A stretch of 64,000 nt of DNA from CBDCFL01 sp965216135 (lineage in GTDB: Bacteria; Pseudomonadota; Alphaproteobacteria; Rhodobacterales; Rhodobacteraceae), in contig CBDCFL010000023.1 in assembly GCA_965216135.1 (NCBI GenBank), positions 62,001 through 126,000 of the forward strand, written 5' to 3'. Shown in pieces: positions 29,682 through 39,271 of the stretch. Below the pieces are notes generated by a model. That model was not told the DNA's origin. It did not search any database and was given only the letters and a program-made list of their open reading frames with translations. Positions within the stretch are counted from its first letter, which is position 1, and each line of letters starts with the position of its first letter. Position numbers and translations under genes: made by a program.

Positions 29682-30056
29682 CTATTTTCTGCCACCAAAC
29701 TTAGCAGCCAGTTTCTTTGCATTTTCTCTATAGGCTTCCGCCAACTGGGGCAGAATCTTCGCCAAATCATTGCGTTCCGCCTTGGTAAGATTAGCGGTCG
29801 TTCCCTTGCCATAGACAGACAGCAAAAACACTGGCACATCATCACCACCAAAATAATGAATCGTGCGGTAGCCACCGCTCTTTCCTTTACCTCGGCCTGC
29901 ATGTCTCAACTTTCGAGCACCCCCTGTTCCAGCCATGATGTCACCAGCTTGGGGATTGTCGGACAACACCTCAACTATTTCGTCAATTTCCTCTTGGGAC
30001 AGCCCGTGCCGTTTGGCTTGTGCTAAAAACACTGATGTTAAAGCAACTGTATGCAT
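29682..30056 (-). CDS. RelE/HigB-type toxin
   Basis: The 124-aa protein matches RelE-superfamily mRNA interferases of the HigB-2 kind: RKLRHAGRGKGKSGGYRTIH, then VFLLSVYGKG and KAERNDLAKI. It would cut mRNA on the ribosome when free. It is the first gene of the operon and begins right next to the operator palindromes. It is intact. Confidence 0.87.
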   Translation of the reverse strand: MHTVALTSVFLAQAKRHGLSQEEIDEIVEVLSDNPQAGDIMAGTGGARKLRHAGRGKGKSGGYRTIHYFGGDDVPVFLLSVYGKGTTANLTKAERNDLAKILPQLAEAYRENAKKLAAKFGGRK

Positions 30057-30066
30057 ATTTCATATA

Positions 30067-30115
30067 TACGGCATTGCCGTAATATCTGCAAGTAAATAAT
30101 ACGGCAATGCCGTAT
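30067..30115 (-). promoter_or_regulatory. Two palindromic operators of the toxin-antitoxin operon
   Basis: TACGGCATTGCCGTA (30067-30081) and ATACGGCAATGCCGTAT (30099-30115) are each dyad-symmetric and their centres are 33 bp apart, close to three helix turns. They lie between the toxin start and the divergent gene at 30190. I infer cooperative binding by the helix-turn-helix antitoxin; the -10-like AT-rich bases between them fit a repressed promoter. Confidence 0.7.
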
Positions 30116-30189
30116 AAAAATACCATGCTGGACGACGTTGCTCTTAATTGCTGCAATGCCGCGATAATCCATATGAAGGAGATTCCAGC

Positions 30190-30246
30190 ATGGTTAAGAA
30201 AGCAACACGCATTTCGCGGTTCGTGGAGGCAGTAGAAGATCAACCT
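30190..30246 (+). pseudogene. N-terminal 19 codons of an unidentified gene, cut by a Tn3 end
   Basis: A good ribosome site (AAGGAG) precedes MVKKATRISRFVEAVEDQP. After this the 38-bp Tn3-type end begins at 30247 and the frame soon stops. The gene is transcribed away from the toxin operon. Its family cannot be told from 19 residues. Confidence 0.6.
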
Positions 30247-30284
30247 GGGGTCTGCTCCGGCTGAGTGCTAAATCCTACGCTAAG
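30247..30284. repeat. Tn3-family 38-bp terminal inverted repeat
   Basis: The sequence begins GGGGTCTGCTCCGG and ends CTACGCTAAG, the GGGG...TAAG pattern and 38-bp length of Tn3 ends. It stands at the 3' side of the Tn3 transposase fragment in the expected orientation. Confidence 0.85.
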
Positions 30285-30292
30285 GCGTAATC

Positions 30293-31070
30293 TCATTGTT
30301 TTGACCACCTGTACTCACCTGTGATGAGGATATGAGCCCAACCAAGGGGTGAGATGTGCGCCAGAAGTGCTGGTGAGCAGTTCAGCGCCGCACGTTTTCG
30401 CTGTGCAACAGCCATCCCAAGGTACGCGGTGTTCCAGCAGATAATGATGGCGGCAAGAAGGTTCAGACCGGCCATGCGGTAATGTTGGCCCTCGGCTGTA
30501 CGGTCTCGTATTTCACCCTGACGTCCGATCCTCAGCGCATTCTTTAAGGCGTGATGGGATTCACCTTTATTGAGACCGATCTGGGCGCGGCACTGCATGT
30601 CGATATCGAGCAGCCAATCGATAATAAAAAGTGTCCGTTCGACCCGTCCGATTTCACGCAGAGCGATGGCAAGGTCATGCTGACGCGGATGAGAAGCAAA
30701 CTTTTTCAGGAGTTGGCTGGGCGGCATGACGCCCGCCACCATGGTGGCAACGCTGCGCAGGATATCTGGCCAGTTGGCCGTAATCGTGCCTTCCCTGACT
30801 TTGCCACCAATCAGCCCCTTCAGTTCCTTCGGAGCGCTGCCCGGGTCAAAGACATACAGTCGTTTTGACGGCAGATCCCGAATGCGAGGGATGAACCGGT
30901 ACGCCAGAAGCGATGTCACAGCAAAGACGTGATCCGTAAAGCCGCCGGTATCGGCGTATTGCTCTTTAATCTTGTGACCCGTTTCGTTCATCAAAAGCCC
31001 GTCCAGAATGTATGGGGTTTCGCTCGCTGTGTGCCGTTGCTTCTTGATCCGGGATTTGTCCTCTTCGAGT
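30293..31070 (-). pseudogene. tnpA: Tn3-family transposase TnpA, C-terminal part
   Basis: The frame encodes the C-terminal catalytic part of TnpA, including ASETPYILDGLLMNETG, EQYADTGGFTDHVFAVTSLL and the tail LSPLGWAHI-like block (HISPLGWAHILITGEYRW). The 5' part is removed by an IS66 element that starts at 31071. Resolvase and the second transposon end are not adjacent. Confidence 0.9.
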
Positions 31071-31156
31071 GTAAGCGTCTGGTCTGGCTGCCCTGCCTGA
31101 GGCCGCAGATGTCAGATAGTGTCCATGATCGTTAATGGACATTATCGAGGTCAGAT

Positions 31157-31507
31157 GTGGGCAGGAAGAAGCGCCGGAACTGGAGCAATAACGAGAAGCG
31201 GATGATCTGTGCGCAAACGCGGGTTCCGGGGATTTCGGTTAGTCAGGTTGCGCGGCGGTATGATGTGAATGCCAATCTCGTGTTTACGTGGCTGAGGGAT
31301 GGGCGGTTTTCGCCTGATGGCGATACACAGAAGCAGGCTTGCTTTCTGCCGGTCGAGATAATTGCGGATGTGCGGCATGAAGACGCGCCGCCGGTTGTGG
31401 CAGGCGGCAGGATTGAGTTTGATCTTGCTGGCGGGCACCGGCTTTGTGTCAGCGGGACTTACGATCCCGATGCCCTTGCCCGCCTGATCCGTGGCTTGTC
31501 CGGATGA
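31157..31507 (+). CDS. tnpA: IS66-family accessory protein TnpA
   Basis: The 116-aa protein has the helix-turn-helix of IS66 OrfA (SVSQVARRYDVNANLVFTWL) and the C-terminal GTYDPDALARLIRGL. It overlaps tnpB by 4 bp (ATGA). Confidence 0.85.
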   Translation: MGRKKRRNWSNNEKRMICAQTRVPGISVSQVARRYDVNANLVFTWLRDGRFSPDGDTQKQACFLPVEIIADVRHEDAPPVVAGGRIEFDLAGGHRLCVSGTYDPDALARLIRGLSG

Positions 31508-31851
31508 TCCCGGTACCGTCGAACACGAAGGTGTGGCTGGCTGCCGGGGTAACGGATATGCGCCGGGGGTTTGCGACGCTGGCGGCTCAGGCGGAACAGA
31601 CGCTGAAGCAGAACCCTTATTGCGGCCACATGTTCGTTTTCCGTGGACGGCGTGGCGATCTGATCAAGATCATTTGGTGGGACGGTCAGGGGGCCTGTCT
31701 GTTCTCCAGGCGATTGGAGAAGGGCCGGTTTGTCTGGCCTTCTGCAAAAGACGGCAAAGTCGCATTGACACCGGCCCGGTTGGCGATGCTACTGGAGGGC
31801 ATTGACTGGCGTATTCCGCAGCGCACATGGCGGCCATTGAAGGCGGGATAA
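31504..31851 (+). CDS. tnpB: IS66-family accessory protein TnpB
   Basis: The 115-aa protein matches IS66 OrfB: VWLAAGVTDMRRGF, HMFVFRGRRGDLIKIIWWDG and LFSRRLEKGRF. It is intact but its partner TnpC is absent from this element. Confidence 0.9.
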   Translation: MIPVPSNTKVWLAAGVTDMRRGFATLAAQAEQTLKQNPYCGHMFVFRGRRGDLIKIIWWDGQGACLFSRRLEKGRFVWPSAKDGKVALTPARLAMLLEGIDWRIPQRTWRPLKAG

Positions 31852-32058
31852 TCTGGCCGGATCAGTGATTTGGGGATTCCCTGCGTATTCCGGGGTCATC
31901 CGGCCGGTGATTCCGATAACATCCGGCCACCCATTCCGATTTGATCCGGCCGGGGATTCCGGTGTATCCGGCCACCCCAAATTCACTTGGTTTAAGCTGC
32001 TGCGAGGCGATCTGTAGCAGGGCTACTGTTCCGTTCTTTTGGACGGGAGAGGGCCTTT

Positions 32059-33588
32059 ATGAAGAGATTGCCGATGCGGAAGATACGGGAAGCCCTTCGG
32101 CTTCGTGCGGATGGATTTTCAGGACGTCAGGTGGCGCAGAGCCTGGCTGTTGGCCGCGCGACGATATCGGAGTATTTCCGCCGCGCTGATGTCGAGGGGC
32201 TGCGCTGGCCGCTGCCAGCCGATCTGTCGGATGCGGAGCTTGAGCGCCGTCTGTTTCCCTATTCCCGCGGTGAGGCACGTCGTGCTGTTCCTCAACCTGA
32301 TTGGGCCTATGTACATGCCGAGTTGCGGCGCAAGGGTGTAACGCTCTCTCTGCTGTGGGAGGAGTATCGCGGGGTTCACCCGGATGGGTATGGCTACAGC
32401 CGGTACTGCGAGCTCTACACCAGCTGGGAAGGCAAGCTGTCGCCGGTGATGCGCCAACGTCATCCCGCCGGTGAACGCCTGTTTGTCGATTACGCGGGCC
32501 AGACCGTGGATGTCATTTGCCCCAAGACCGGCGAGGTGCGCACAGCGCAGATATTTGTCGCCGCCCTGGGGGCGTCCAATTACACCTATGTCGAAGCCAG
32601 CTGGACGCAGAGCCTGTCGGATTGGACATCCAGTCATGTGCGCGCCTTTGAGTTCTTCGGCGGCGTGACAGCACAGTTGGTCTCGGACAATCTCAAGGCG
32701 GGCGTCACCAAGGCCTGTTTTTACGATCCTGCGATCAATCGCACCTATGGTGATATGGCCAGTCATTACGACACGGCCATTGTTCCGGCGCGCCCTAAGA
32801 AGCCCAAAGACAAGGCAAAGGTCGAGGCGGCTGTTTTGCTGGCCGAGCGCTGGATTTTGGCGCGGCTGCGCAATCAGCGCTTCTTTGGGCTTGATGAAGT
32901 GAACGCCGCCATCCGGCCGTTGCTCGATCAGCTCAATGGCAAGGTCACCCGCCATCTTGGTGCCAGCCGCCGTGATCTGTTTGAACGTCTGGATCGCCCG
33001 GCGCTCAAGCCATTGCCCTTGGCATCTTATGTTTATGCTGAATGGAAGCAGTGTCGCGCGGGCCTTGATTACCATGTCGATATTGGCCGCCACTATTACT
33101 CGGTGCCGCATCAATTGCTGAAGCAAAAGCTATGGGCGCGGATCACCGCACGCACGGTTGAGGTATATTTTAAAGGGCAACGCGTTGCATCCCATGCCAG
33201 AACTTCAGGCAACCGCCAGCACTCCACCCACCGTGACCACATGCCCGCACATCATCGGTTCAGTGAAGACTGGACACCAGAGCGCATCAGGCGACAAGCC
33301 GTGCTGATCGGCCCAAATGTCGAAACCTTTGTCGATGTGATCATGCGCCAGCGGCGGCACCCGGAGCAGGGATATCGCAGTTGCCTGGGAGTGTTGCGAT
33401 TGGCCAAGACCTTCGGGCGCGATCGCCTGGATGCTGCTTGTGGTCGTGCCCTGGAGATCAATGCCCGGTCCTACACATCGCTGCAGTCCATTCTCAAGAA
33501 TGGTCTCGATCGCAAACCTCGCACCCGCGCCACGGACGAGCCTGCGATCACCCACCCCAATATCCGTGGCGCGGATTACTTCCATTGA
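32059..33588 (+). CDS. istA: IS21-family transposase IstA
   Basis: The 509-aa transposase has an N-terminal helix-turn-helix (GFSGRQVAQSLAVGRATISE) and a DDE integrase core with RLFVDYAG, LVSDNLKAGV and KAKVEAAVLLAERW. It ends 12 bp before istB. It is intact and serves as the template for reading the broken copy at 2163-6323. Confidence 0.95.
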   Translation: MKRLPMRKIREALRLRADGFSGRQVAQSLAVGRATISEYFRRADVEGLRWPLPADLSDAELERRLFPYSRGEARRAVPQPDWAYVHAELRRKGVTLSLLWEEYRGVHPDGYGYSRYCELYTSWEGKLSPVMRQRHPAGERLFVDYAGQTVDVICPKTGEVRTAQIFVAALGASNYTYVEASWTQSLSDWTSSHVRAFEFFGGVTAQLVSDNLKAGVTKACFYDPAINRTYGDMASHYDTAIVPARPKKPKDKAKVEAAVLLAERWILARLRNQRFFGLDEVNAAIRPLLDQLNGKVTRHLGASRRDLFERLDRPALKPLPLASYVYAEWKQCRAGLDYHVDIGRHYYSVPHQLLKQKLWARITARTVEVYFKGQRVASHARTSGNRQHSTHRDHMPAHHRFSEDWTPERIRRQAVLIGPNVETFVDVIMRQRRHPEQGYRSCLGVLRLAKTFGRDRLDAACGRALEINARSYTSLQSILKNGLDRKPRTRATDEPAITHPNIRGADYFH

Positions 33589-33600
33589 AGAGGACAAGAC

Positions 33601-34359
33601 ATGCTTGATCATCCAACGCTGGATCAGCTCAAAACACTCCGACTCGACGGCATGGCAGAAGCCTTCGCCGAGATGCAATCGCAGGACGGCACCGCCGATC
33701 TGACCCACGCTGAATGGCTGGGGTTGTTGGTCGACAGAGAAAGCAGTAGCCGGGAGACCAAGAGGTTTGAAAGCCGCATGCGCGCCGCAAAGCTGCGCCA
33801 TGGTGGTGCCGTTCCCGAGGACGTGGATTACAAAACCCGGCGGGGGCTGGACAAAGCCCTGTTCCAGCAGATGCTGACCGGGCGCTGGATCAAACATAAG
33901 CGCAACCTGATGATCACTGGCCCCTGTGGCGTGGGCAAAACCTGGCTGGCCTGTGCGCTGGCTCAAGCCGCCTGTCGAGACGGGATCACCGTGCTCTACA
34001 AACGTATGCCGCGTCTGTTTGATGAACTCGAACTGGCCCACGGGGACGGGCGCTTCCCGCGCCTGTTCAAAAATCTCACCAAAACCCAATTACTGATCCT
34101 GGATGACTGGGGGCCAGATCGCCTCGACGCAAGCCAGCGCCGTGATCTGATGGAAATTGTCGAAGACAGATATGACGCCGGATCAACTCTGATCACCAGC
34201 CAGCTGCCCATCGATGCATGGCACGACGTGATCGGAGAGCCTACCTTCGCTGACGCCATTCTCGACCGTCTCGTCCACAATGCCTATCGCATCGAACTGG
34301 ACGGCCAAAGCATGCGAAAAACCAACCTCAAAACAGGTGACGAAAACGCCCAAAACTGA
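33601..34359 (+). CDS. istB: IS21-family helper ATPase IstB
   Basis: The 252-aa AAA+ protein has Walker A GPCGVGKTW and Walker B LLILDDWGPDRL. GAGGACAAG precedes the start. It is intact and closely similar to the IstB at 1390-2148. Confidence 0.95.
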   Translation: MLDHPTLDQLKTLRLDGMAEAFAEMQSQDGTADLTHAEWLGLLVDRESSSRETKRFESRMRAAKLRHGGAVPEDVDYKTRRGLDKALFQQMLTGRWIKHKRNLMITGPCGVGKTWLACALAQAACRDGITVLYKRMPRLFDELELAHGDGRFPRLFKNLTKTQLLILDDWGPDRLDASQRRDLMEIVEDRYDAGSTLITSQLPIDAWHDVIGEPTFADAILDRLVHNAYRIELDGQSMRKTNLKTGDENAQN

Positions 34360-34467
34360 TAGCCAAAAAACCTAGGCCTCAAAGCCGCTAAACAAGGGTG
34401 GCCGGATACCCCGGTTTAGGTGGCCGGATGTCGTCGGAATGACCGGCCGGATACCCCGGAATACGCA

Positions 34468-34683
34468 GGCGATGTAGTGATGCTCGCAACGGTGGATGTG
34501 GACACCTTCCGGCAAACCGTCGAGCCGCTTTGATCGCACTTGCCCGCTCCCTACAGCTTCGCAACATGCCTCGATCTGGTTGAAATACGTCTCGGCCTGA
34601 TCGAAGCCCCATGTCTCGTAGGTATAGAGCCAGATGCCCTGCAGATCCTCTTCGGCGGCAAGCGTGAGGTCATAGCTCCTCAT
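34468..34683 (-). pseudogene. ParE/RelE-type toxin, C-terminus cut off by IS21
   Basis: The first 72 residues remain (MRSYDLTLAAEEDLQGIWLY, then DGLPEGVHIHRCEHHYIA), a ParE-type toxin fold without its last strand and tail. The IS21 end follows immediately. It begins 8 bp after the antitoxin stop codon. It is probably inactive. Confidence 0.8.
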
Positions 34684-34691
34684 ACCGGCGG

Positions 34692-34958
34692 CTATAGTCC
34701 AGCCTGCTTTTGCACTTCGCGCCGAATGTCATCCATCGACTTCGTGGAAATCTCGCCGCGCCGCGCCTGCTCGATCCGGGGCCTGAGAAAGTCGGCCAGG
34801 GCCGTAACGGCTTCGCCCTCGCTCATGTCGTCCAGGACAGGGGCATCGCCCAAGGTGCGCTTCAGCACATAGTCCTTGATGCTCTGGCCCTTGAGCGCGG
34901 CAATCGCCTTCAGCTTCTGGTGTTCTTCGGAGGTAATGTCGATGGAGAGTCTGGGCAT
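34692..34958 (-). CDS. ParD-like antitoxin
   Basis: The 88-aa protein starts MPRLSIDITSEEHQKLKAIA, an Arc/MetJ-type ribbon-helix-helix, and continues SIKDYVLKRTLGD into an acidic tail that would wrap the toxin. Ten residues of upstream open frame are less likely to be translated. It is first in the operon, before the truncated toxin, and is now an antitoxin without a working partner here. Confidence 0.8.
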   Translation of the reverse strand: MPRLSIDITSEEHQKLKAIAALKGQSIKDYVLKRTLGDAPVLDDMSEGEAVTALADFLRPRIEQARRGEISTKSMDDIRREVQKQAGL

Positions 34959-35368
34959 GGCCTGAAGATAACGCATCGCATAGCACAAAACAACATTTGT
35001 TGTTCGCGCGCTGTGATTTTTGCTGAAACGCTTCAGGCCTGCTTGGCCCGAACCTCGCCGATGAAATCCGCGACAGACCAGAGCCAGCCCTGCTGCGCAT
35101 CCGTGTAACTACCCTGAACCGGTTGTGGCACGACGAGCTGAAGGCTCGATGCCTCCATCTGATGCGTCTGCGGCTCGGAAATACCCGGCTCAAGGGTCAA
35201 CTTTAAACGCTCATTGACAGTCTGCCGGAACCAAAGCGACAATCTGTGCTGCGTCAATTCGATCGCGCAGGCAGGTCGGTTTGTGGCCCCGGTCTGGCAG
35301 ATCGAAGATACCAGAACATTCCCAGAACACCCTTTTCCTTTTGCATCTGCGCCGATATGGTTCCCCCC
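34959..35368. other. Intergenic stretch before uvrD
   Basis: An open minus-strand frame (35033 to about 35257) ends VADFIGEVRAKQA without a convincing start codon. It may be the end of a decayed gene or chance. The promoter of the helicase gene should lie in the right part; I could not single out -35/-10 elements. Confidence 0.3.
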
Positions 35369-37735
35369 ATGAGCGAGTTTGACGAAAACGAGGCATTTGA
35401 AACAGCCGGCAAGCCGTCGCTGGCGGCGCTGGCCGTGGCGGCGCGCCCCACCGCCTATCTGGACGATCTGAACCCGGCGCAACGGCAAGCGGTCGAGACG
35501 CTGGAGGGCCCGGTTCTGATGCTTGCCGGTGCCGGGACTGGGAAAACCAAAGCCCTGACCGCTAGGATCGTGCACCTTCTAAATACCGGTCGCGCCCGGC
35601 CCAACGAAATTCTGGCGGTGACATTCACCAACAAGGCAGCGCGGGAAATGAAAAACCGCGTTGGCCGGATGCTGGGTGAAACCGTCGAGGGAATGCCGTG
35701 GCTCGGTACATTTCACGCCATCTGCGTCAAACTGCTGCGCCGCCACGCCGAACTGGTGGGGCTGAAAAGCAACTTCACCATATTGGACACAGATGACCAG
35801 GTGCGGCTGCTGAAACAACTGATCGTGGCCTCGGACATCGACGAAAAACGCTGGCCGGCGCGCCAGTTGGCGCATCTGATCGATGGCTGGAAAAACCGCG
35901 CGCTGACGCCACAAAAGCTGTCGGCGGCGGATGGCGCGGCGTTCAACAACCGCGGCATCGAACTTTACGCCGACTATCAGGCGCGACTGAAAACCCTGAA
36001 CGCAGTGGATTTTGGCGATCTTCTGATGCATGTGGTCACGATATTTCAGACCGAGCCGGACGTGCTGGCGCAATATCAGCGCTGGTTCAAATATATACTT
36101 GTCGACGAATATCAGGACACCAACGTCGCCCAGTACCTGTGGTTACGGCTGCTGGCGGCCGAGCACAAAAACATCTGTTGCGTCGGCGACGACGACCAGT
36201 CGATCTATGGCTGGCGCGGCGCTGAAGTCGGCAATATCCTGCGCTTTGAAAAGGATTTTAAGGGCGCGCATGTGGTGCGGCTGGAACAGAACTATCGCTC
36301 GACCCCGGATATTCTGGCCGCCGGGTCACACGTGATTTCCGGCAATGCCGACCGGCTGGGCAAAACCCTGTGGACCGAGGCCGAAAGCGGCGAAAAGGTC
36401 CGCCTGATCGGCCATTGGGACGGCGAAGAAGAGGCCCGCTGGATCGGTGAAGAGGTCGAAGCACTGCAGGGCGGCAGCCGCGGGCTGGATCCGATATCGC
36501 TGGATCACATGGCGATTTTGGTGCGCGCCAGCCACCAGATGCGCGCCTTTGAGGACCGGTTCCTGACCATCGGCTTGCCCTACCGGGTGATCGGTGGGCC
36601 AAGGTTTTATGAACGCCTGGAAATCCGCGATGCAATGGCCTACTTCCGCGTCGCCACCAGCCCCGATGACGATCTGGCATTCGAACGGATCGTGAACACC
36701 CCGAAACGCGGTGTCGGCGGTAAGGGTTTGCAAACACTGCAAATTACGGCGCGACGAAATGGCGTATCGTTGCTGCAAGGCACCCGTATCGCCCTGGACA
36801 GCGGCGATATCAAAGGCCGGGCCAGGGCCGAGCTGGCCAAATTGGTCGCAGCGTTTGATCGCTGGCACGCCCAGGTGCTGGATGCCAGGCGCAGCCATAT
36901 CGAACTGGCCGAGATCATCCTCGAAGAAAGCGGCTACACCGAGATGTGGCAAAACGACAAAACCCCCGAAGCCCCGGGGCGGCTGGAAAATCTGAAAGAA
37001 CTGGTCAAGGCACTGGAAGGTTTCGACAACCTGCAAGGGTTCCTCGAACACGTCGCCCTGATCATGGATAACAAAACCGACGCGGCCGGCGAAAAAGTCA
37101 ACATCATGACATTGCACGGTGCCAAGGGCCTGGAATTTCCCGCGGTGTTCCTGCCGGGTTGGGAAGACGGGCTGTTCCCCAGCCAGCGCAGCATGGATGA
37201 AAGCGGGCTGAAGGGCCTGGAAGAAGAACGCCGTCTTGCCTATGTCGGCATAACCCGCGCCCAAACGTTGTGCACCATATCGTTCGCCGCCAACCGCCTG
37301 GTCTATGGCCAGTGGCAGTCGTCGATGCCGTCGCGGTTTATTGATGAATTGCCGGCAGAGAATGTCGACGTGCTGACCCCGCCCGGGCTATATGGGGGTG
37401 CCTACGGTGCCGCCGCCGCCGGGTTCGGTTCAGACCTGCAGGACAAGGCCGCCAAAGCCGACGGCTACAATTCGCCGGGCTGGAAACGCCTGGCTGCCCG
37501 CAGCCAGCAACGCGGCATGGCGCAACCAAGCGAAGCGCGAAACACAGTGATCGACCTGAATGCAGTGTCGGCCTTTGCCCAGGGCGACCGAATTTTTCAC
37601 CAAGAATTCGGTTACGGCTATATCATGGGGATCGAGGGCGACAAACTGGACATCGAGTTTGAAAAGGCGGGCGCGAAAAAAGTGGTCGCCAAATTTGTCG
37701 TCTCCGCCGGGCGCGAGGAAGACGTGCCGTTCTGA
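35369..37735 (+). CDS. UvrD/PcrA-type superfamily 1 DNA helicase
   Basis: The 788-aa protein is a complete 3'-5' SF1A helicase of the UvrD/PcrA/Rep group, used in nucleotide excision repair, mismatch repair or removal of stalled proteins. Motifs in order are AGAGTGKTKALT (I), TFTNKAAREMK (Ia), VDEYQDTN (II), GDDDQSIYGWRGAE (III), QNYRSTP (IV), MTLHGAKGLEF (V) and RRLAYVGITRAQ (VI). A Tudor-like C-terminal tail (VFHxxFGxG-type: IFHQEFGYGYIMGIEGDK) that binds RNA polymerase in PcrA is present. The start is MSEFDENEAF; an ATG four codons earlier is possible and neither has a strong ribosome site. It is one of the few undamaged host genes here. Confidence 0.95.
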   Translation: MSEFDENEAFETAGKPSLAALAVAARPTAYLDDLNPAQRQAVETLEGPVLMLAGAGTGKTKALTARIVHLLNTGRARPNEILAVTFTNKAAREMKNRVGRMLGETVEGMPWLGTFHAICVKLLRRHAELVGLKSNFTILDTDDQVRLLKQLIVASDIDEKRWPARQLAHLIDGWKNRALTPQKLSAADGAAFNNRGIELYADYQARLKTLNAVDFGDLLMHVVTIFQTEPDVLAQYQRWFKYILVDEYQDTNVAQYLWLRLLAAEHKNICCVGDDDQSIYGWRGAEVGNILRFEKDFKGAHVVRLEQNYRSTPDILAAGSHVISGNADRLGKTLWTEAESGEKVRLIGHWDGEEEARWIGEEVEALQGGSRGLDPISLDHMAILVRASHQMRAFEDRFLTIGLPYRVIGGPRFYERLEIRDAMAYFRVATSPDDDLAFERIVNTPKRGVGGKGLQTLQITARRNGVSLLQGTRIALDSGDIKGRARAELAKLVAAFDRWHAQVLDARRSHIELAEIILEESGYTEMWQNDKTPEAPGRLENLKELVKALEGFDNLQGFLEHVALIMDNKTDAAGEKVNIMTLHGAKGLEFPAVFLPGWEDGLFPSQRSMDESGLKGLEEERRLAYVGITRAQTLCTISFAANRLVYGQWQSSMPSRFIDELPAENVDVLTPPGLYGGAYGAAAAGFGSDLQDKAAKADGYNSPGWKRLAARSQQRGMAQPSEARNTVIDLNAVSAFAQGDRIFHQEFGYGYIMGIEGDKLDIEFEKAGAKKVVAKFVVSAGREEDVPF

Positions 37736-38108
37736 TCAAAGCGATATTTCGCAGAAAAATTCGGTGCCGCTTGACCCGGCGATGAAAATCTATTTCCCAT
37801 GGTGAACTTCGCGATACAGGAGCCTTGGGCATGGGTCGGAATTATGATCAGGTTTTCCAGGATGCCAAACACGCACTTGGCGCGCCCGGCAAGCAAGTTA
37901 CTAGGGGGTGTTGACGTTCATCGTGTTTGAATGACGATTGCAGCAAGCGAGATGAATGCTTTAAAGCTGTCATCTGTTTTGCAGGAACGCATTGCGATCC
38001 CTCTGTATTCCTTCAGCTTTCCGAAGAAGTTTTCGACCAGGTGACGCCATTTGTAGGTGTGGCGGTCGAACTCCGCCGGGAAGCGGCGGTTTGATTTTGG
38101 AGGGATTA

Positions 38109-39271
38109 TACCAGCGGCATTTAACATTGACCGATATGGGCCCATTTTCGCATTCCGATTGATGTGATGGTTTCGGGCTGTGCGATGAGCTTTTTCCAAG
38201 CTTCGCATCCAGCATCGACGATGGCATTGTAGTCTTCGAACACGCGGTTGGAGAGCCAATTGGCGCGCAAGTACTGCCAGATATTTTCCACCGGGTTCAG
38301 TTCCGGAGCGCGCGATGGCAGCAGGATGATGGTGAGGTTCTTCGGGACTTTGAGTTTGCCGGTGGTGTGCCATCCGGCCCGATCCATCAGCACAACCGCA
38401 TGGGCCTTTCGGGCGACGTGGCGGCTGATCTCGTCGAGATGCATCTGCATGGCTTGCGCGTCCGCCCAAGGCAGCATGAGCGCCGCCCCCTTGCCGTGAG
38501 CCGGACAGATGGCGCCGAACAGATAGGCGTTGTGATAGCGCTGATCGGCCGGCTGGCGGGGGCGCGTGCCCTTTCTCGCCCACAGGCGCGTCAGGCCATT
38601 CTTCTGGCCAAGGCGTGCTTCGTCCTGGAACCAGATCTCCACCGGCGTTCCCGCTGGCAGGTCAGCTATATGCACCTGGAGCGTGTCGGCGAAGTTTTTT
38701 TTAAACGCCTCGATGATCCGCTTATCCTGCCTGGGATGCTGCGGGCGGGCGCTGATATGGGCAAAGCCCAGTTCGCCAAGCAGTCTGGATATCCCGCGCT
38801 CGGAATAGATGACGCCAAAGCGCGCCTCGATCACCCGCTTCAGGTCGATCCGCCGCCAGCGGACAACCCCGTCCACCGCCGGATCGGGGCCGGTCTCGAC
38901 AATCTCGCCAAGTTCTTTCATCTGGACATCGCTCAGGTAGCGCGTCCGGCCCGCGCCCTTGCGGTTGGTGAGGCCATCCGGTCCCTCTTCGTTGAACCGG
39001 TGAACCCAGTCCCGCAGGGTTTGGCGATCCATCCCACCGATCCTTGCGGCCTCTCCACGGCGCATGCCATCGTAGACCGCCGCAAGAGACAACAGACGGC
39101 GGCTCTGCCGGGCATCCTTGCAACGGCTGGCGAGTTTACGAAGGTGGCGGGCATCAAAGTCGCGACGAAGCGGAACACTGGCTGGCATGGCGATCCTCCT
39201 TTGCCAACCTTGAATCAGATCAAAACCGATTTGGGAATCCCCACAGAGTCAGAAATTGATGCCGTTGGTAT
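38109..39271 (-). mobile_element. IS630-family element type B, copy 2
   Basis: 1163 bp, TA duplicated at 38107-38108 and 39272-39273. It is inserted in the IS427-type transposase gene. Confidence 0.9.
38121..39188 (-). CDS. IS630-family transposase, type B (copy 2)
   Basis: The 355-aa product is the same as copy 1 except that AWNKL near the C-terminus reads AWKKL, a change it shares with copy 3. All catalytic residues are present. Confidence 0.93.
   Translation of the reverse strand: MPASVPLRRDFDARHLRKLASRCKDARQSRRLLSLAAVYDGMRRGEAARIGGMDRQTLRDWVHRFNEEGPDGLTNRKGAGRTRYLSDVQMKELGEIVETGPDPAVDGVVRWRRIDLKRVIEARFGVIYSERGISRLLGELGFAHISARPQHPRQDKRIIEAFKKNFADTLQVHIADLPAGTPVEIWFQDEARLGQKNGLTRLWARKGTRPRQPADQRYHNAYLFGAICPAHGKGAALMLPWADAQAMQMHLDEISRHVARKAHAVVLMDRAGWHTTGKLKVPKNLTIILLPSRAPELNPVENIWQYLRANWLSNRVFEDYNAIVDAGCEAWKKLIAQPETITSIGMRKWAHIGQC

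Larger units (their letters stand above)
31071..31881 (+). mobile_element. IS66-family element, 5' part only
   Basis: It starts with the IS66 end GTAAGCGTC at 31071 inside the Tn3 tnpA gene and holds tnpA and tnpB. The large tnpC gene and the right end are missing; an IS21 begins at 31882. The element cannot move by itself. Confidence 0.8.
31882..34467 (+). mobile_element. IS21-family element, copy 2, complete
   Basis: Ends TGCGTATTCCGG are inverted, each followed by several ATCCGGCC blocks. Both genes are intact. The right end lies inside a parE-type toxin gene. The left neighbour is an IS66 remnant, so the flanks do not match and no duplication can be seen; a deletion or rearrangement followed the insertion. 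Confidence 0.92.

Noticed and set aside
35033..35257. A gene on the minus strand before uvrD
   Set aside because: It has no start codon or ribosome site and no family I recognise; kept only as a note in the intergenic entry.
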